From: Microglena sp. YARC
Taxonomy: Eukaryota; Chlorophyta; Chlorophyceae; Chlamydomonadales; Chlamydomonadaceae
NCBI GenBank assembly: GCA_022414725.1
Contig: CM039466.1
Coordinates: 37,184,517-37,248,516 of the forward strand
Direction of reading: 5' to 3'
Length of the DNA stretch: 64,000 nt
Shown: one piece after another, positions 54,679 through 63,060 of the stretch
Layout of the letters: each line of letters opens with the position of its first letter
Numbering within the stretch: position 1 is the stretch's first letter
Translations under genes and position numbers: made by a program
Notes under the pieces: generated by a model
What the model saw: the letters and a program-made list of their open reading frames with translations, nothing else
Databases searched by the model: none
Told to the model about the DNA's origin: nothing

Positions 54679-57600
54679 TTCGCCAGCCCCTGGACTCTCT
54701 GTCGACCCCCCCCATGTGCCCGGGCAAATCCATGTGGTGCGTGGTCTCTCATCCCCAATATCCCATTTTTAGTTGTTATATTTTTTACTGGTAGCTTTTT
54801 AGTATGGTTCTCGAGGAAACACCTAGTTCCGCTCCCATGTCTTTCTGAGGCTAATAAACAAACTGCCTGGAACAGTACCATTTTTTTTTTTATGTCAGAT
54901 TTTTCCTTGACCCCCCCTCCCCCCCCCCCCCCCCCCCCCGGCCCCAAACTTAGGAGGACGTCGTACTTTTTCTACTGGGCCAAATCGAGAAATAAAACCG
55001 GATTCTTCATCCTCTCGACTGATATCTACAAAGTTGGAACGATGGGGTCATTTTGGTTTGAAGTTGCGCCCCCCCCTGATAAATACATATAAATACTATG
55101 TCTCTTACTTGCGAGGAGGCGTGAGGTTGAGGGTGCCGAAGCCTGTAGCTTGCACATGGGCCCAATCCGAAAATGTAGAATGTGGTAGGCTCTTGGCTTT
55201 CTCCCTTCCAACTAGTTTTGCTAGCTGGAGTTGACTTGACCTGGTGAATATTGCATTGCAAACCAGCGCACGGGCAACGGGTTTCTGTGGCCAGGGTTCC
55301 ATTGACCAAATTGCCATCTCTTTTAGCGCACTTGAAAAAATAAAAACTGCGCCCTTTTTGGGTAGTGCCCCAAAAAAAAAGGCGCCTAAAAATTTTTGCT
55401 TGCTGCGCCCACAGGGGGTTGCAAAAAACTTTGCGAAACGCGCAGTGGGGCTCAAAAAGGCAGCGCGCCATCGCGCAAAAGCGCGTGCTTGGAAGTACCC
55501 TGTTCTGTGCCCCTTGAGGGCAAGGCTAGTTTGTTTTGCTGGCTGGATACGACGATGACTGACATGTTTGTTACAAGCAGTGTAGCACAGAACAGCAACA
55601 AGCATGATGGGGTAACTTAACTCGAATACTATTCTTGCGAGGGCGTGAGGCGTGGAGCGGGCCAGCCCGTTTTCCTTGCACAGGGGCCAACCGCCAATGA
55701 AGATGTGGAAGCTCTTGGCTTTCTCCCTCTCAATAATTTTGCTGGCTGCATGAATGACATACAGCAGGGCTATTTTTCAATTCTGAAAGTGTTTGTTTTC
55801 AAGCTTTGGTTGTAGGCCTCCACCAGGGACAGCCGTTTTGGTGTTTTGCTACAGGCCATTTATAGCTTGTTTTAAGCTTTTTTAGGGCCATTTAGGGCAA
55901 AATAATGATGACATGATATCACATGATATCATATTGCCGACCCCTAGTTATAATATACCATGTGTTAAAATATACCATGTATTATATAATATACCATGCA
56001 TTTTGAAACTACCATGCGCTATAATATACCATGCATTTTGAAAATACCATGCGCTATAAGGTATACCCATGAAATATGAATATATCATGTGTTCACACCA
56101 AATCAAACCCATGCTGCTGCAACACTACCACACAAACCCCAAAATAGGCTCCTGAGCCACTACCACACCACACCAAAACTATTCTGCTGAACGCTACCAC
56201 ACCACACCAAACCCATGCTCCTGCACCACACCCAATACTACTGCACCAAACCAAACCCATGCTACTGCACCACACCCAATACTACTGCACCACACCAAAC
56301 CCCATGAGGGCCCTACTGCACCACACCAAACCCATGCTACTGCACCACACCCAATACTACTGCAGCACACCAAACCCATGCTACTGCACCACACCCAGTA
56401 CTACTGCACCAAACCAAAACCAAAACCATGCTACTGCACCACACCCAATACTACTGCACCGCACCAAACCCATGCCACTGCACCACACCCAATACTACTG
56501 CACCACACCAAACCCATGCTACTGCACCACACACCCCAAGTACTATTGCACCACACCAAACCCATGCTACTCGCACCACAACCATACCCTAATGAACCAC
56601 ACACCCAATACTACTCCACCACACCAAACCCATGCTACTGCACCACACCCAATACTACTGCACCACACCAAACCCATGCTACCACTCCACACCAAACCAT
56701 GCTGCTGAACGCTAATGTCTGTGCCTTCAGATGTGGCGCTCTGTACGTCGTGAATATGAGCGCTCCAGTCAGCATGCATAGTATCAGTGCTGACCACCAC
56801 TACCGCCACCACAACCAGAAGCCATGCTGCTGCACCACTAGCACACCACACCAAACCCATGCTGCGCTGCACTATCTACCGACACACACACCAAAACCCA
56901 TGCTGCTGAACGCTATGTCTGTGCCTCTCAGGTCTGGCGCTCTATAGTCGTGTGTATTGATCGTGAGCGTCCAGCAGAAATATGGTGCTGCACTACTACA
57001 CTGCGCACCACACCAAACCCATGCCCAAGGCGGATGCCTGCACCACTACTGGCACCCACACCAATACCCATGCGCTGCATCACCTATTACCACACCACAC
57101 AAAACCCATGCTGCTTTTGCCACCACTACCAAACCACACAAACCCATGCTGCTGCACCACTACGCACAGCCACGCCAAACATGCCGAACATGTGCACCAC
57201 TACCATAAACCACACAAAACCCATGCTGCTAGGGCACCACTACCACACCACGCCAAACCATATGCTGCACCACTACCAAACCACACAAAACCCATGCTGC
57301 TGCACCACTACCACACCACGCCAAACCCATGCTGCTGCCCCACTACCAAACCACACAAAACCCATGCTGCTGCCCCACTACCACACACACCCACCAAAAC
57401 CCATGCTGCTGCACCATTACCACACCACACCAAAACCATGCTCTGACTGAACGCTACTGTCTGTAATTTAGGTATGGCGCTCGTGCACACTGTGAATATG
57501 AGCGTTCAGCAGCATAGAATTGGTGACCTGCACCACTACCCAAACCACACCAAACCCATCGCTGCCGCACCACTACCACACCACACCAAAACCATGCTGC

Positions 57601-59007
57601 TGAAACGCTACAGTCTGTGGCCTTTAGACCTTGTGGCGCTCTATACATTGTGAATATGAACGTTCAGGCAGCATAGTATGGTGCTGCCCCACTACGCGCA
57701 CCACGCCAAAAACCATGGCTTGCTGCTGCACCATTACCACACCACACCAAAACCATGCTGCTGAACGCTACAGTCTGTGCCCTCAGGTTTGACCCTCTTT
57801 ACATCGTGAGTATGAGCGTTCAGCAGCATAGTATGGTGCTGCCCCACTACCAAACCACACAAAACCCATGCTGCTGCACCACTACCACACCACACTTAAC
57901 TCCTATGCCGCTGCTGGGGAAAAACGCTACTGCATGTGCCTTCAGGTTTGGCGCTCTTTACGTCGTGAGTATGAGCTTGAGCAACGATTGGAGTACTTGT
58001 CCATGAAGGCTAGGATCGCGTGAATGGATTCGATTCAGGTGGAGGGGGGAGGGGAGGGAGGGGGAGGGGGGAGGGGGGGAGGGGAGGGGGGGGAGGGAAG
58101 GGGGCAGGTGAGGGGAGGGAGGGAGGTGGAGGGGGGGTCAGGGGGGAGGGGCCCGGGCCTCTGGGATCATGGCACTCTGGACGGATATATGGATGGGAGG
58201 GAGGACAATGGAAGAAGAGATGGATGGACAGACAGACAGGCGGATGGATGGATGGATGGATGGATTTATAGATGCCGAAGCGCACTTTGATGATGGTCTG
58301 CCCTTCGACCTCAAATTGAAGCTGGACTCCAGGCGGCTTCGAGCCCACTGGGTAGACGAGCTTAATGGGAGCCATGCGGAAACATCTAGAAGTATTTAAA
58401 TTGAAAGCGCGATGGCCAAATGGAGCGCGACAGAAATGGATCGGATGTTGCCAGGACCAGTACGACGGCCTGATCGGGGCCGGGTGCAAATATATTTTGC
58501 ACCAACCGACACACGAGAGCGTCCACACACACGGGGCGATACATACATACACACACACCGTGTGCATGTACATGGAGTATTGACGCTCTAGTATCTAAGT
58601 TCCGCATTAAAAAGCATCAGCAAGCAGCATGTCTTAGCCATGATGCCCCCCCCCCCACACACACACACACACACACCCACCACACCACACACACACACCA
58701 CACCACCAACCCTCCCTTCCTACCTGCACACATACACACATACACACACACAATTACACACATACAGACACACCTTTTGCTCCTTCGTGTTCACTTATAT
58801 CCTCATTCCCCTCCATAAGGCCATATTTTACCCCCCCCCCTCACACACACATACACACACACGCAGTTGGATCCCATCCAAGACATGGCCAAGTTTATTC
58901 TGGATGTGCGGCGCGATCGGACAGCAGCAGCCAGTGAGAAGATTATCATCTTGCTCATCGCTGCTGAGATTGCTATCGCACTTGTGAACCATGCTCCACC
59001 ACTCTAG
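40725..59007 (+). CDS. Gene B: DUF155 (RMD1/RMND1-like) membrane protein, 11 exons seen
   Basis: Three blocks identify it: VAVNGLYLGSQIDIEGIA near the N-terminus, SQSVALDDYS in exon B7, and the C-terminal LISKLGLLD ... LRREYELEQRLEYL ... IIILLIAAEIAIALV end, where DUF155 proteins have a coiled segment and one transmembrane helix. Known members act in organelles; human RMND1 supports mitochondrial translation. A Ser/Thr-rich N-terminus could follow a transit peptide. Phases close at B1-B2, B5-B6, B6-B7, B7-B8 and, after indel correction, B8-B9. They do not close at B2-B4, B4-B5 and B9-B11, where an exon is missing or an indel intervenes. Single-base indels break frames in B3, B7 and B8. Either consensus errors or a decaying gene. 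Confidence 0.65.
41390..41538. mobile_element. AT-palindromic MITE, copy 2 (reverse orientation)
   Basis: Ends TAGGGACCGG and CCGTTCCCA enclose catatgatatc palindromes and the core tttagcctagtcagac, the reverse complement of that at 26912-27099. It is in intron B1. Confidence 0.7.
41612..41681. repeat. (GT)n microsatellite followed by G tract
   Basis: About 25 GT units at 41614-41663, then a run of G to 41681. It is intronic. Confidence 0.95.
41814..41902 (+). mobile_element. SINE 3' fragment with 14-bp target-site duplication
   Basis: TATGATTCATAGGT at 41800-41813 and TATGATTCGTAGGT at 41903-41916 flank a 5'-truncated SINE ending ccccttaacaccacgcccctccaggcgttatcc and a short T-rich tail. 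Third copy with a recognisable duplication. Confidence 0.75.
41966..42095 (-). mobile_element. SINE fragment, reverse orientation
   Basis: Begins ggtaacgcctgatagggcgtgg, then acctgaacaaagctaccatggcggttgac, the reverse complement of the SINE body seen at 1737 and 26387. Target-site duplication not visible. Confidence 0.65.
42123..42905. repeat. ATGAATTTATCTTNTAATCGT minisatellite
   Basis: About 35 units of 21 bp (atgaatttatcttgtaaccgt and variants). Period 21 keeps a plus-strand frame open (RMNLSSY), but this is a repeat in intron B1. 42905-43290 contains no recognised feature. Confidence 0.9.
43299..43612. mobile_element. GGCGGAG element copy 3 plus CTGGACTGTAC unit copy 3
   Basis: 43299-43522 has ends ttttggctgag and ctccgccaatttt and an interior expanded by gaccgaccgac repeats; 43553-43612 is the companion unit (tagggcaaatccctttagcc, cctggactgtac). 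Confidence 0.6.
43695..43792 (+). CDS. Gene B exon 2
   Basis: Acceptor (CA)nG, donor GTAGGACG. Two opening bases complete a Gly codon with exon B1, then APSDTQESQFTARESSFRRA and AVLKDKVVGEGK, 32 codons, phase 0 at the end. Confidence 0.7.
43801..44445 (+). repeat. Donor-edge copies of exon B2 (126-bp unit)
   Basis: Five copies of the last 35-40 bp of the exon plus GTAGGAGGG donor, exon edges at 43936, 44062, 44193, 44319 and 44445. Each unit also contains the end of a MITE (gatcttcggcaccctt). A TTTAGGG doublet lies at 43802-43819. Confidence 0.88.
44490..44780. mobile_element. TCTTCGGCACCCTTTT MITE, long copy
   Basis: Left end GGGGTCTTCAGCACCCTTTT and right end AAAAGGGTGCGAAGACCT are inverted repeats; the interior is (GGT)n-rich. 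A 92-bp relative with perfect 20-bp ends is at 60199-60290. Confidence 0.7.
44894..44978 (+). CDS. Gene B exon 3 (frameshifted)
   Basis: Acceptor GTCTCTAG, donor at ACGG|GTGTG. The first frame continues in phase from exon B2 as DEGVGLDKSLNC; after an apparent one-base deletion a second frame reads YEVCSLASVIRTIAR. The shift looks like an error because the donor-edge copies keep the second frame. Confidence 0.45.
45001..45955 (+). repeat. Donor-edge copies of exon B3
   Basis: About eleven copies of the last 35-40 bp (ctgttttctgtgatcaggaccatcgtacgg) followed by G-rich spacers with GT at the exon edge. G tracts reach 35-40 bp (45466-45502). The first edge is at 45039 and the last at 45955. Confidence 0.8.
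46080..46400. other. Intronic CCTTCC-rich sequence
   Basis: Degenerate repeats of gcaccttccatacacttcc and tgcaccttccctg. No exon seen. Confidence 0.5.
46503..46541 (+). CDS. Gene B exon 4 (small, tentative)
   Basis: Acceptor TTGTTTTTCCAG, donor GTACAT. The 39-bp exon reads AKSLEVRVISLA between split codons. It is supported mainly by donor-edge copies downstream. Its entry phase does not match exon B3. Confidence 0.4.
46670..47020 (+). repeat. Donor-edge copies of exon B4
   Basis: Three diverged copies (gtcagcccctcctggta) with possible donors near 46692, 46880 and 47010. 47050-47330 is A+T-rich with no feature recognised. Confidence 0.55.
47560..48960 (+). repeat. Tandem copies of exon B5 with its following short intron (about 130-170-bp unit)
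   Basis: Eight or nine units of AG-cagttagtgccaagccacaaacac, then catggagaagcagtacatccc, a GTGAAC donor, a 45-bp intron-like stretch ending tttatttgtag, and a G tract. In contrast to the other arrays the whole small exon is repeated. Confidence 0.75.
49010..49077 (+). CDS. Gene B exon 5 (tentative)
   Basis: Last unit of the preceding array and the one with an open frame: acceptor CCTACCGACAG, donor GTGAAG, reading LVGQATKHSNTRMEQYIPSC plus KT and two bases. Joins exon B6 in phase across a 54-bp intron. Confidence 0.45.
49132..49307 (+). CDS. Gene B exon 6
   Basis: Acceptor CTACTTCCCTCTCAG, donor GTGGGTGG. One opening base completes a Gln codon; it reads IERRDASRTIRVTQSLPTIQ, later NPATYPVSAFILRPFEANRR, and ends in phase 1, which fits exon B7. 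I cannot place it confidently on the DUF155 fold. Confidence 0.55.
49365..50400 (+). repeat. Donor-edge copies of exon B6
   Basis: Six copies of the exon end (cagatcctttgaagcaaccgcag) with GTGGGTGG donor, near 49370, 49635, 49810, 49985, 50165 and 50360 (unit about 170-190 bp). Many one-base differences. 50400-50880 is a further decayed (GGT)n-rich continuation. Confidence 0.8.
51012..51168 (+). CDS. Gene B exon 7 (DUF155 core motif, frameshifted)
   Basis: Acceptor GGGGCCTGTAG, donor GTGGGC. The entry frame reads EASLVLRPAFGPLVRG; a second frame reads KLENLVTVEVITSRVIV; a third reads SQSVALDDYS, the most characteristic DUF155 signature. Two one-base shifts would restore one frame. The exit phase fits exon B8. 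Confidence 0.6.
51205..51302. repeat. C tract and (CA)n in intron B7
   Basis: C run to about 51262 followed by CA repeats. Confidence 0.9.
51414..51840 (+). repeat. Acceptor-edge copies of exon B8
   Basis: Three copies of the exon start (gcagtaaagctgctgagtacatcaaagagc) with TGCAG or AAG acceptors at about 51427, 51640 and 51786, with surrounding intron also duplicated. Reversed pieces of a dispersed repeat (ctcacgcctcctaa) lie at 51541-51596 and 51908-51962, with forward relatives at 55111 and 55635. Confidence 0.8.
52007..52178 (+). CDS. Gene B exon 8 (indels)
   Basis: Acceptor CCCTGACTGCAG; donor damaged by one inserted base (GCAG|G-c-TGAG). It completes a Ser codon with exon B7. Guided by the edge copies the reading is KAAEYIKELQGILNELAS, then NAGQASPGVAGAPSHIRSAE; four or more one-base indels interrupt it. 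This is the helical region after the DUF155 core. Confidence 0.6.
52310..52553 (+). repeat. Donor-edge copies of exon B8
   Basis: Three copies of the exon end; the last (52497-52553) keeps an intact GTGAGAC donor and reads EIMVKLCNSGGIAVPTQ. G tracts separate them. Confidence 0.8.
52580..52976. other. Intron B8 remainder
   Basis: G-rich 52618-52732, then 52740-52976 with repeated ctaactgctttcaaattca and ctagctgctttcacattca words leading to a good acceptor. No other exon seen. Confidence 0.5.
52977..53049 (+). CDS. Gene B exon 9
   Basis: Acceptor ACCCTTTCATGCACAG, donor GTAACA. Two opening bases complete a Gly codon; it reads LISKLGLLDTSTVSLEELTS and MMR. The donor rather than the in-frame TAA that follows is preferred because donor-edge copies occur downstream. 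Confidence 0.6.
53175..53330. repeat. 'TGTCCCTGGAGGAGGC' repeat copy 2 joined to a donor-edge copy of exon B9
   Basis: 53175-53305 matches 4480-4635. At about 53306-53325 follows gacaagcatgatgaggtaacg, the end of exon B9 with its donor. Further possible donor-edge copies are at 53775-53800 and 55585-55615. Confidence 0.6.
53440..53640. repeat. GGCCTAAGAGGGGGGG repeat
   Basis: Three units with gcctggtgggca and cagaggcctaagaggg plus G tracts, in intron B9. Confidence 0.75.
53650..53740 (-). mobile_element. SINE fragment, reverse orientation
   Basis: ggagaacgggctgccactttacctgg and agcttaccatggcggttg match 41966-42095. Ends decayed. Confidence 0.5.
53815..54500. other. Intronic A+T-rich DNA
   Basis: ATAATAATAA-rich at 53815-53960, then unremarkable sequence with a C tract at 54038-54051. 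A missing gene B exon may lie between 53.1 and 57.9 kb, but none can be supported. Confidence 0.35.
54641..54676. repeat. (GA)n microsatellite
   Basis: GA dinucleotide run inside intron B9; a C tract follows at 54912-54940. Confidence 0.9.
55292..55502. mobile_element. hAT-like MITE, copy 4
   Basis: Ends CAGGGTTCC and GGAAGTACCCTG; flanks ttctgtgg and ttctgtgc (7 of 8). Interior gcgaaacgcgcagtggggctc is shared with copies 1 and 3. Confidence 0.75.
55800..55946. repeat. Reverse 'TGTCCCTGG' repeat and a truncated AT-palindromic MITE
   Basis: 55800-55905 is a diverged reverse copy of the 4480 and 53175 repeat. 55907-55946 (gatatcatattgccgacccta) is the terminal piece of the MITE at 26912. Confidence 0.55.
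56100..57945 (+). repeat. CACCACACCAAACCCATGCTACTG satellite with acceptor-edge copies of exon B10
   Basis: Units of 22-45 bp rich in A and C fill most of the block. Embedded are five copies of the exon B10 start with its acceptor (tgtgccttcaggtttggcgctc), edges near 56731, 56932, 57472, 57628 and 57787. The plain sense-strand units contain almost no AG. Confidence 0.85.
57946..58019 (+). CDS. Gene B exon 10
   Basis: Acceptor ATGTGCCTTCAG, donor GTGAAT. It reads VWRSLRREYELEQRLEYLSM then KARI, a charged helix matching the segment before the DUF155 transmembrane helix. The exit phase is off by one against exon B11, so an indel or a different donor is likely. Confidence 0.6.
58040..58160. repeat. 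GGAGGGG-rich tract
   Basis: G and A only over most of 58040-58150, directly after exon B10. A (GGAT)n block lies at 58240-58264. Confidence 0.85.
58270..58470 (-). other. Antisense open stretch of coding-like composition
   Basis: The minus strand reads MAPIKLVYPVGSKPPGVQLQ then FEVEGQTIIKVRFG. The plus strand is also open over part of it. I recognise no family, and no edge copies or splice sites accompany it. Could be an old insertion. Confidence 0.3.
58867..59007 (+). CDS. Gene B exon 11 (C-terminus, transmembrane helix)
   Basis: Acceptor ACACACGCAG, stop TAG at 59005-59007. The 141-bp exon reads LDPIQDMAKFILDVRRDRTA, then KIIILLIAAEIAIALVNHAP and PL. The hydrophobic stretch of 17 residues followed by a short tail is the usual DUF155 C-terminus, anchoring the protein in an organellar membrane. 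The usual Leu-Glu-Trp before the helix is replaced by Ser-Glu-Lys. Confidence 0.72.
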   Translation: MDPIQDMAKFILDVRRDRTAAASEKIIILLIAAEIAIALVNHAPPL

Positions 59008-59044
59008 GATCACGCGGCAGCAGCAGCAGCAGCAGCTGCAACCA

Positions 59045-60960
59045 GCCAGGCAGAGGGAAGATTATCATCTTGCTCATCGCTGCAGAGATTGCTATTCCCC
59101 TTGTCAACCATTCTCCTGTCTCTCTAGGGGCAGCAAATGATCGGACAGCTGCAGCAGGAGCAGCAGCAGCCAACAAGAAGCTTGTTATCCTGCTCATTGC
59201 TGCAGAGATTGCTATCGCACTTGTGAACCATGCTCCTGTCTCTCTAGGGGCAGCAAATGATCGAACAGCTGCAGCAGCAGCAGCCAGCAAGAAGCTTGTT
59301 ATCCTGCTCATTGCTGCAGAGATTGCTATCGCACTTGTGAACCATGCTCCACCTCTCTATTTACATGATCACACGACAGCAGCAGCAGCAGCAACCAGCC
59401 AGGCAGAAAGAAGATTATCATCTTGCTCATTGCTGGAGAGATTGCTATCGCCCTTGTGAACCATGCGTCTGCCTCTCTAGGGACATGATCACGCAACAGC
59501 AGAAGCAGCAGCAGCAGCAGCAGCAGCAGCAACCAGCCAGGCAGAGAGAAGATTATCATCTTGCTCATTGCTGGAGAGATTGCTATCGCCCTTGTGAACC
59601 ATGCGCCTGCCTCTCTAGGGACATGATCACGCAACAGCAGTAGCAGCAGCAGCTGCAGCAGTAGCAGCAACCAGCCAACCAGAGAGAAGATTATCATCTT
59701 GCTCATCGCTGCAGAGATTGCTATCGCCCTTGTGAACCATGCTCCTGTCTCTCTAGGGGCAGCAGATGATCGGACAGCAGCAGCAGCAGCAGCCAGCAAG
59801 AAGCTTGTTATCCTGCTCATCCCTGCAGAGATTGCTATCGCCCTTGTGAACCATGCGCCTGTCTCTCTAGGAGCATGATCACGCGGCAGCAGCAGCAGCA
59901 ACCAGCCAGCCAGAGAAAATATAATAATCTTGCTCATTGTTGCTGAGATTGCTATCGTCCTTGTAAACCATGCGCCTGCCTCTCTTGGGGCAGCAGATGA
60001 TGGGGCAGCAGCAGCAGCCAGGAAGAAGCTTGTCACCTGTCTCATCCCTGCAGAGATTGCTATCGCCCTTGTGAACCATGCGCCTCCCTCTCTAGGCGCA
60101 TGATCACGCGACAACAGCAGCAGCAGCAGCAGCCAGTGAGAAGATAATCATCCTGCTCGCTGCTGCAGAGATTGCCATCGCCCTCACTGCAAACATTTGG
60201 GGTCTTCGGCACCCTTTTCCGCACCCCTGCAGCTCCCCTGTCCCCCCTAACGCAGCCTTGCAAGCCAAATAAAAGGGTGCCGAAGACCCCACACATGCAT
60301 TGTCATGCTGCTAATTACTGCAGAGATCGCTATCGCTCTTGTAAACCATGCTCCTGCTTTGCTACGTACATGATCGCACGACAGCAGCAGCCAGCCAGCC
60401 AGTGAGAAGATCATCATCTTGCTCATTGCCGCAGAGGATGCTATTGCCCTTGTGAACCATGCTCCACCTCTCTAGGGACATGATCACGCCACAGCAGCAG
60501 CATCAGGAGCAGCCAGCCAGTGAGAAGATCATCATCTTGCTCATTGCTGCAGAGGTTGCTATTGCCCTTGTGAACCATGGGCCTGCCTCTGTAGGTACAT
60601 GAGCACGCCACAGCAGCAGGAGCAGCCAGCCAGCGAGAAGATCATCATCTTACCCATTGCTGCAGAGGTTGCTATTGCCCTTGTGAACCATGGGCCTGCC
60701 TCTGTAGGTACATGAGCACGCCACAGCAGCAGCAGGAGCAGCCAGCCAGCGAGGAGATTTTCATCTTGCTCATTGCTGCGGAGATTGCTATCGCACATAG
60801 TGAACCATGCGCCACCTCTCTAGGTGCATGATCACACAGCAGCAGCAGCCAGCCAGCCAGCCAGCCAGCCAGTGAGAAGATTGTCATCCATCTCATTGCT
60901 GCAGATATTGTTATCGCCCTTGTGAACCATGCACATGTCTCTCTTTGGAGTTGTGGCATG
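59045..60960 (+). repeat. Tandem copies of the gene B terminal exon (transmembrane coding)
   Basis: About fourteen units of 95-145 bp carrying gattgctatcgcccttgtgaaccatg with (CAG)n-rich linkers. Over 59070-59360 three units stay in one frame (KKLVILLIAAEIAIALVNHA), elsewhere the frame shifts. They follow the stop codon, so they are 3' flank or 3' UTR. Confidence 0.88.
60199..60290. mobile_element. TCTTCGGCACCCTTTT MITE, short copy
   Basis: Perfect 20-bp inverted ends GGGGTCTTCGGCACCCTTTT around a 52-bp centre containing caagccaaat, inserted into one unit of the terminal-exon array. Confidence 0.8.
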
Positions 60961-60964
60961 ATCA

Positions 60965-61555
60965 CGTAACAGCATTATATTGCGGAATTAAATTATCACA
61001 GTAGCACGAACTCAGGGTTTGGGGAATCGGGCCTGCAATAAAACCCATAGTTTTGATAATCGGCCCTATGGGCTGGATTTGGCCTGAAGCTGATCTGGCC
61101 TGGCTGACCTGGCTTTGCATGGCCAGTGACAGTTGGTCACTCCCGCAGACTGGGTGCACAATGATGAGGGCATGGTTCGTAAATTATAACCACGCCTCAC
61201 CCTTGCGTGCACATTAAAAACCATACAGGTTTGGGCAGAATAAACACATGACTAAGATTAACTGGCCGCCTGTGTGCAGTCGAACCCTGATCATATGTCT
61301 CACCAAATAAAATGTAAGGATTAAAGCTCGCAGACCGACAGATGACAATTTTTTTTATAATTTAATGTTTGAATTTGTTAACTTGGGAGTTCGCGGCAAG
61401 GGAAAAGTCTCTGAGGAAACACGCCCGTAGCAAAATGTCAGCGGAACCCCACTACCCACTGGAAACAGTTCCTGGCAGCGTGGACTTCAGCGGAACTTCA
61501 ACGGTGACTGAAAAACACCACTGGAAAGCTTGCTAGAAAGGGTATATTTATCTAT
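60965..61555. other. No gene seen
   Basis: aattaaattatcacagtagcac at 60988 echoes 1655-1680. No other structure recognised. Confidence 0.4.
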
Positions 61556-61559
61556 TAGA

Positions 61560-61920
61560 AACCCACCCTTAGGCGAACGGCGAGCGCGCACTTGCTACGC
61601 CTATCTGAACTTTACTAGGGCGAAGAATGCCTCCTTCGGTAGGCGAACAGCAGCCATTCGCGCAGACGCTACGACCACTGCGACCCTAACTGCGACTATA
61701 TTGGCCAGAGAATCAGCTTTGTGTCTGGCAGTTTTCTCCAACCCTTGGTGAACGGGAGGGGTTTCGCCTAGCGTTGACGAACAGGGAGGGCTTCGCCTAG
61801 CTTTGGCGAAGTATGCCCACTTCCCCTTCAGTAGGCGAACAAAGGGAGGGGCTTAGCCGTAACCTAGCCCTAACCCCTGGGCCCTAACCTAGCCCCCTCC
61901 CTCTCTTCCTCCCTCCCTCC
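61560..61920. repeat. TTCGCCTAGCGTTGGCGAACAGGGAGGG repeats
   Basis: Several degenerate units of gtaggcgaacagc and gcttcgcctagc, followed by ccctaacctagccc words and a CCCT run. Confidence 0.65.
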
Positions 61921-62519
61921 CTCCATTGACATGGAAAGAGTTGGAGAGTGGGGAGAGCACACCCTGCAGGTTTGTGTGATGTAGTGAATACGGCATAAAC
62001 ACGCTCTTGCCCACTCATATGCTCCTGCTTTTACTTTAATTGTACCCGAAAAAACATGAAATGGTACATTTCTGTTTTGAAGGGATTATCGCCTGGGATT
62101 CGTTACCGACCAAAAAGTTGTGGTATTGTGAAAAACAACTTTCTCCACAATTATGAAAATCAACATTTTTTGCTTATTCGGAGTCACGTGAGCATCACAA
62201 GTCAAAAAGACAACACAATTTGGGGTACTTTGGGCCAAAATGTAACAATTCACAATTAAGGATTCGACTTCAGGGTGCCACGAGCTAACAATGCGAATGA
62301 TAAGTATACCAACACGAGCGTTAACATGTGTTTGTGCATAGAAATGTTCTTAAACGATCCATTTGGAAACATATAAGCATCCAATTCCGTGAAATAGTGT
62401 CTTTGGCACTTCAGCGTTTTGCTACATTTCGCTCTTAGACCATATAATAATATTACAATCTTTAAACAAAAAACGGTTTTTTCGGGATGTGACCAGTAGG
62501 GAACCCATTATTACATTGA

Positions 62520-63060
62520 TTTACTCGACGCACTTGATGGTCAGCCAGCCCACCCCTGCTCCTGGTTTTAATTCAATTGTTAAATACTGGATGGTCAGTC
62601 AGCCCACCTCTTCTCCAGATTTTCATAAAATTGTTATGTACTAGATGGTCAGACAGCCGGCCTCTGCTCCTGATTCAATTTAATTATTGCATGGATTTAC
62701 TCCAAGCACTGAGTTCTCCAGCCAGTCCACCTTTGCTCCTGCTTTTAATTTAATTTGTACATACTGGATGGCTAGCCAGCCCGCCTCTGCTCCTAATTTG
62801 AATTGTTACATGGTTTTACAGCAAGCTTTGGCAGACCACTTTGTAAAGTTTTTCTACCGGTACTCCGTAATGCAGCCTCAATATATTTTATATACCGGTA
62901 CCAGCCTGAGTGCTTTGTAATACAGCCTCGATCTAAATTATGTACCGGCACCAGCCTGAGTACATTGTCACGCAGCCTCAATATAAATTATATACCGGCA
63001 CCGGTAATGGTACCAGCCTGAGTATTTTGTAATGCAGCCTCGATCTAAATTATGTACCGG
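62520..63060. repeat. Two short tandem arrays
   Basis: 62520-62810: five units of about 60 bp (ctggatggtcagccagcccacc). 62860-63060: five units of about 55 bp (taccggcaccagcctgagt). Confidence 0.8.
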
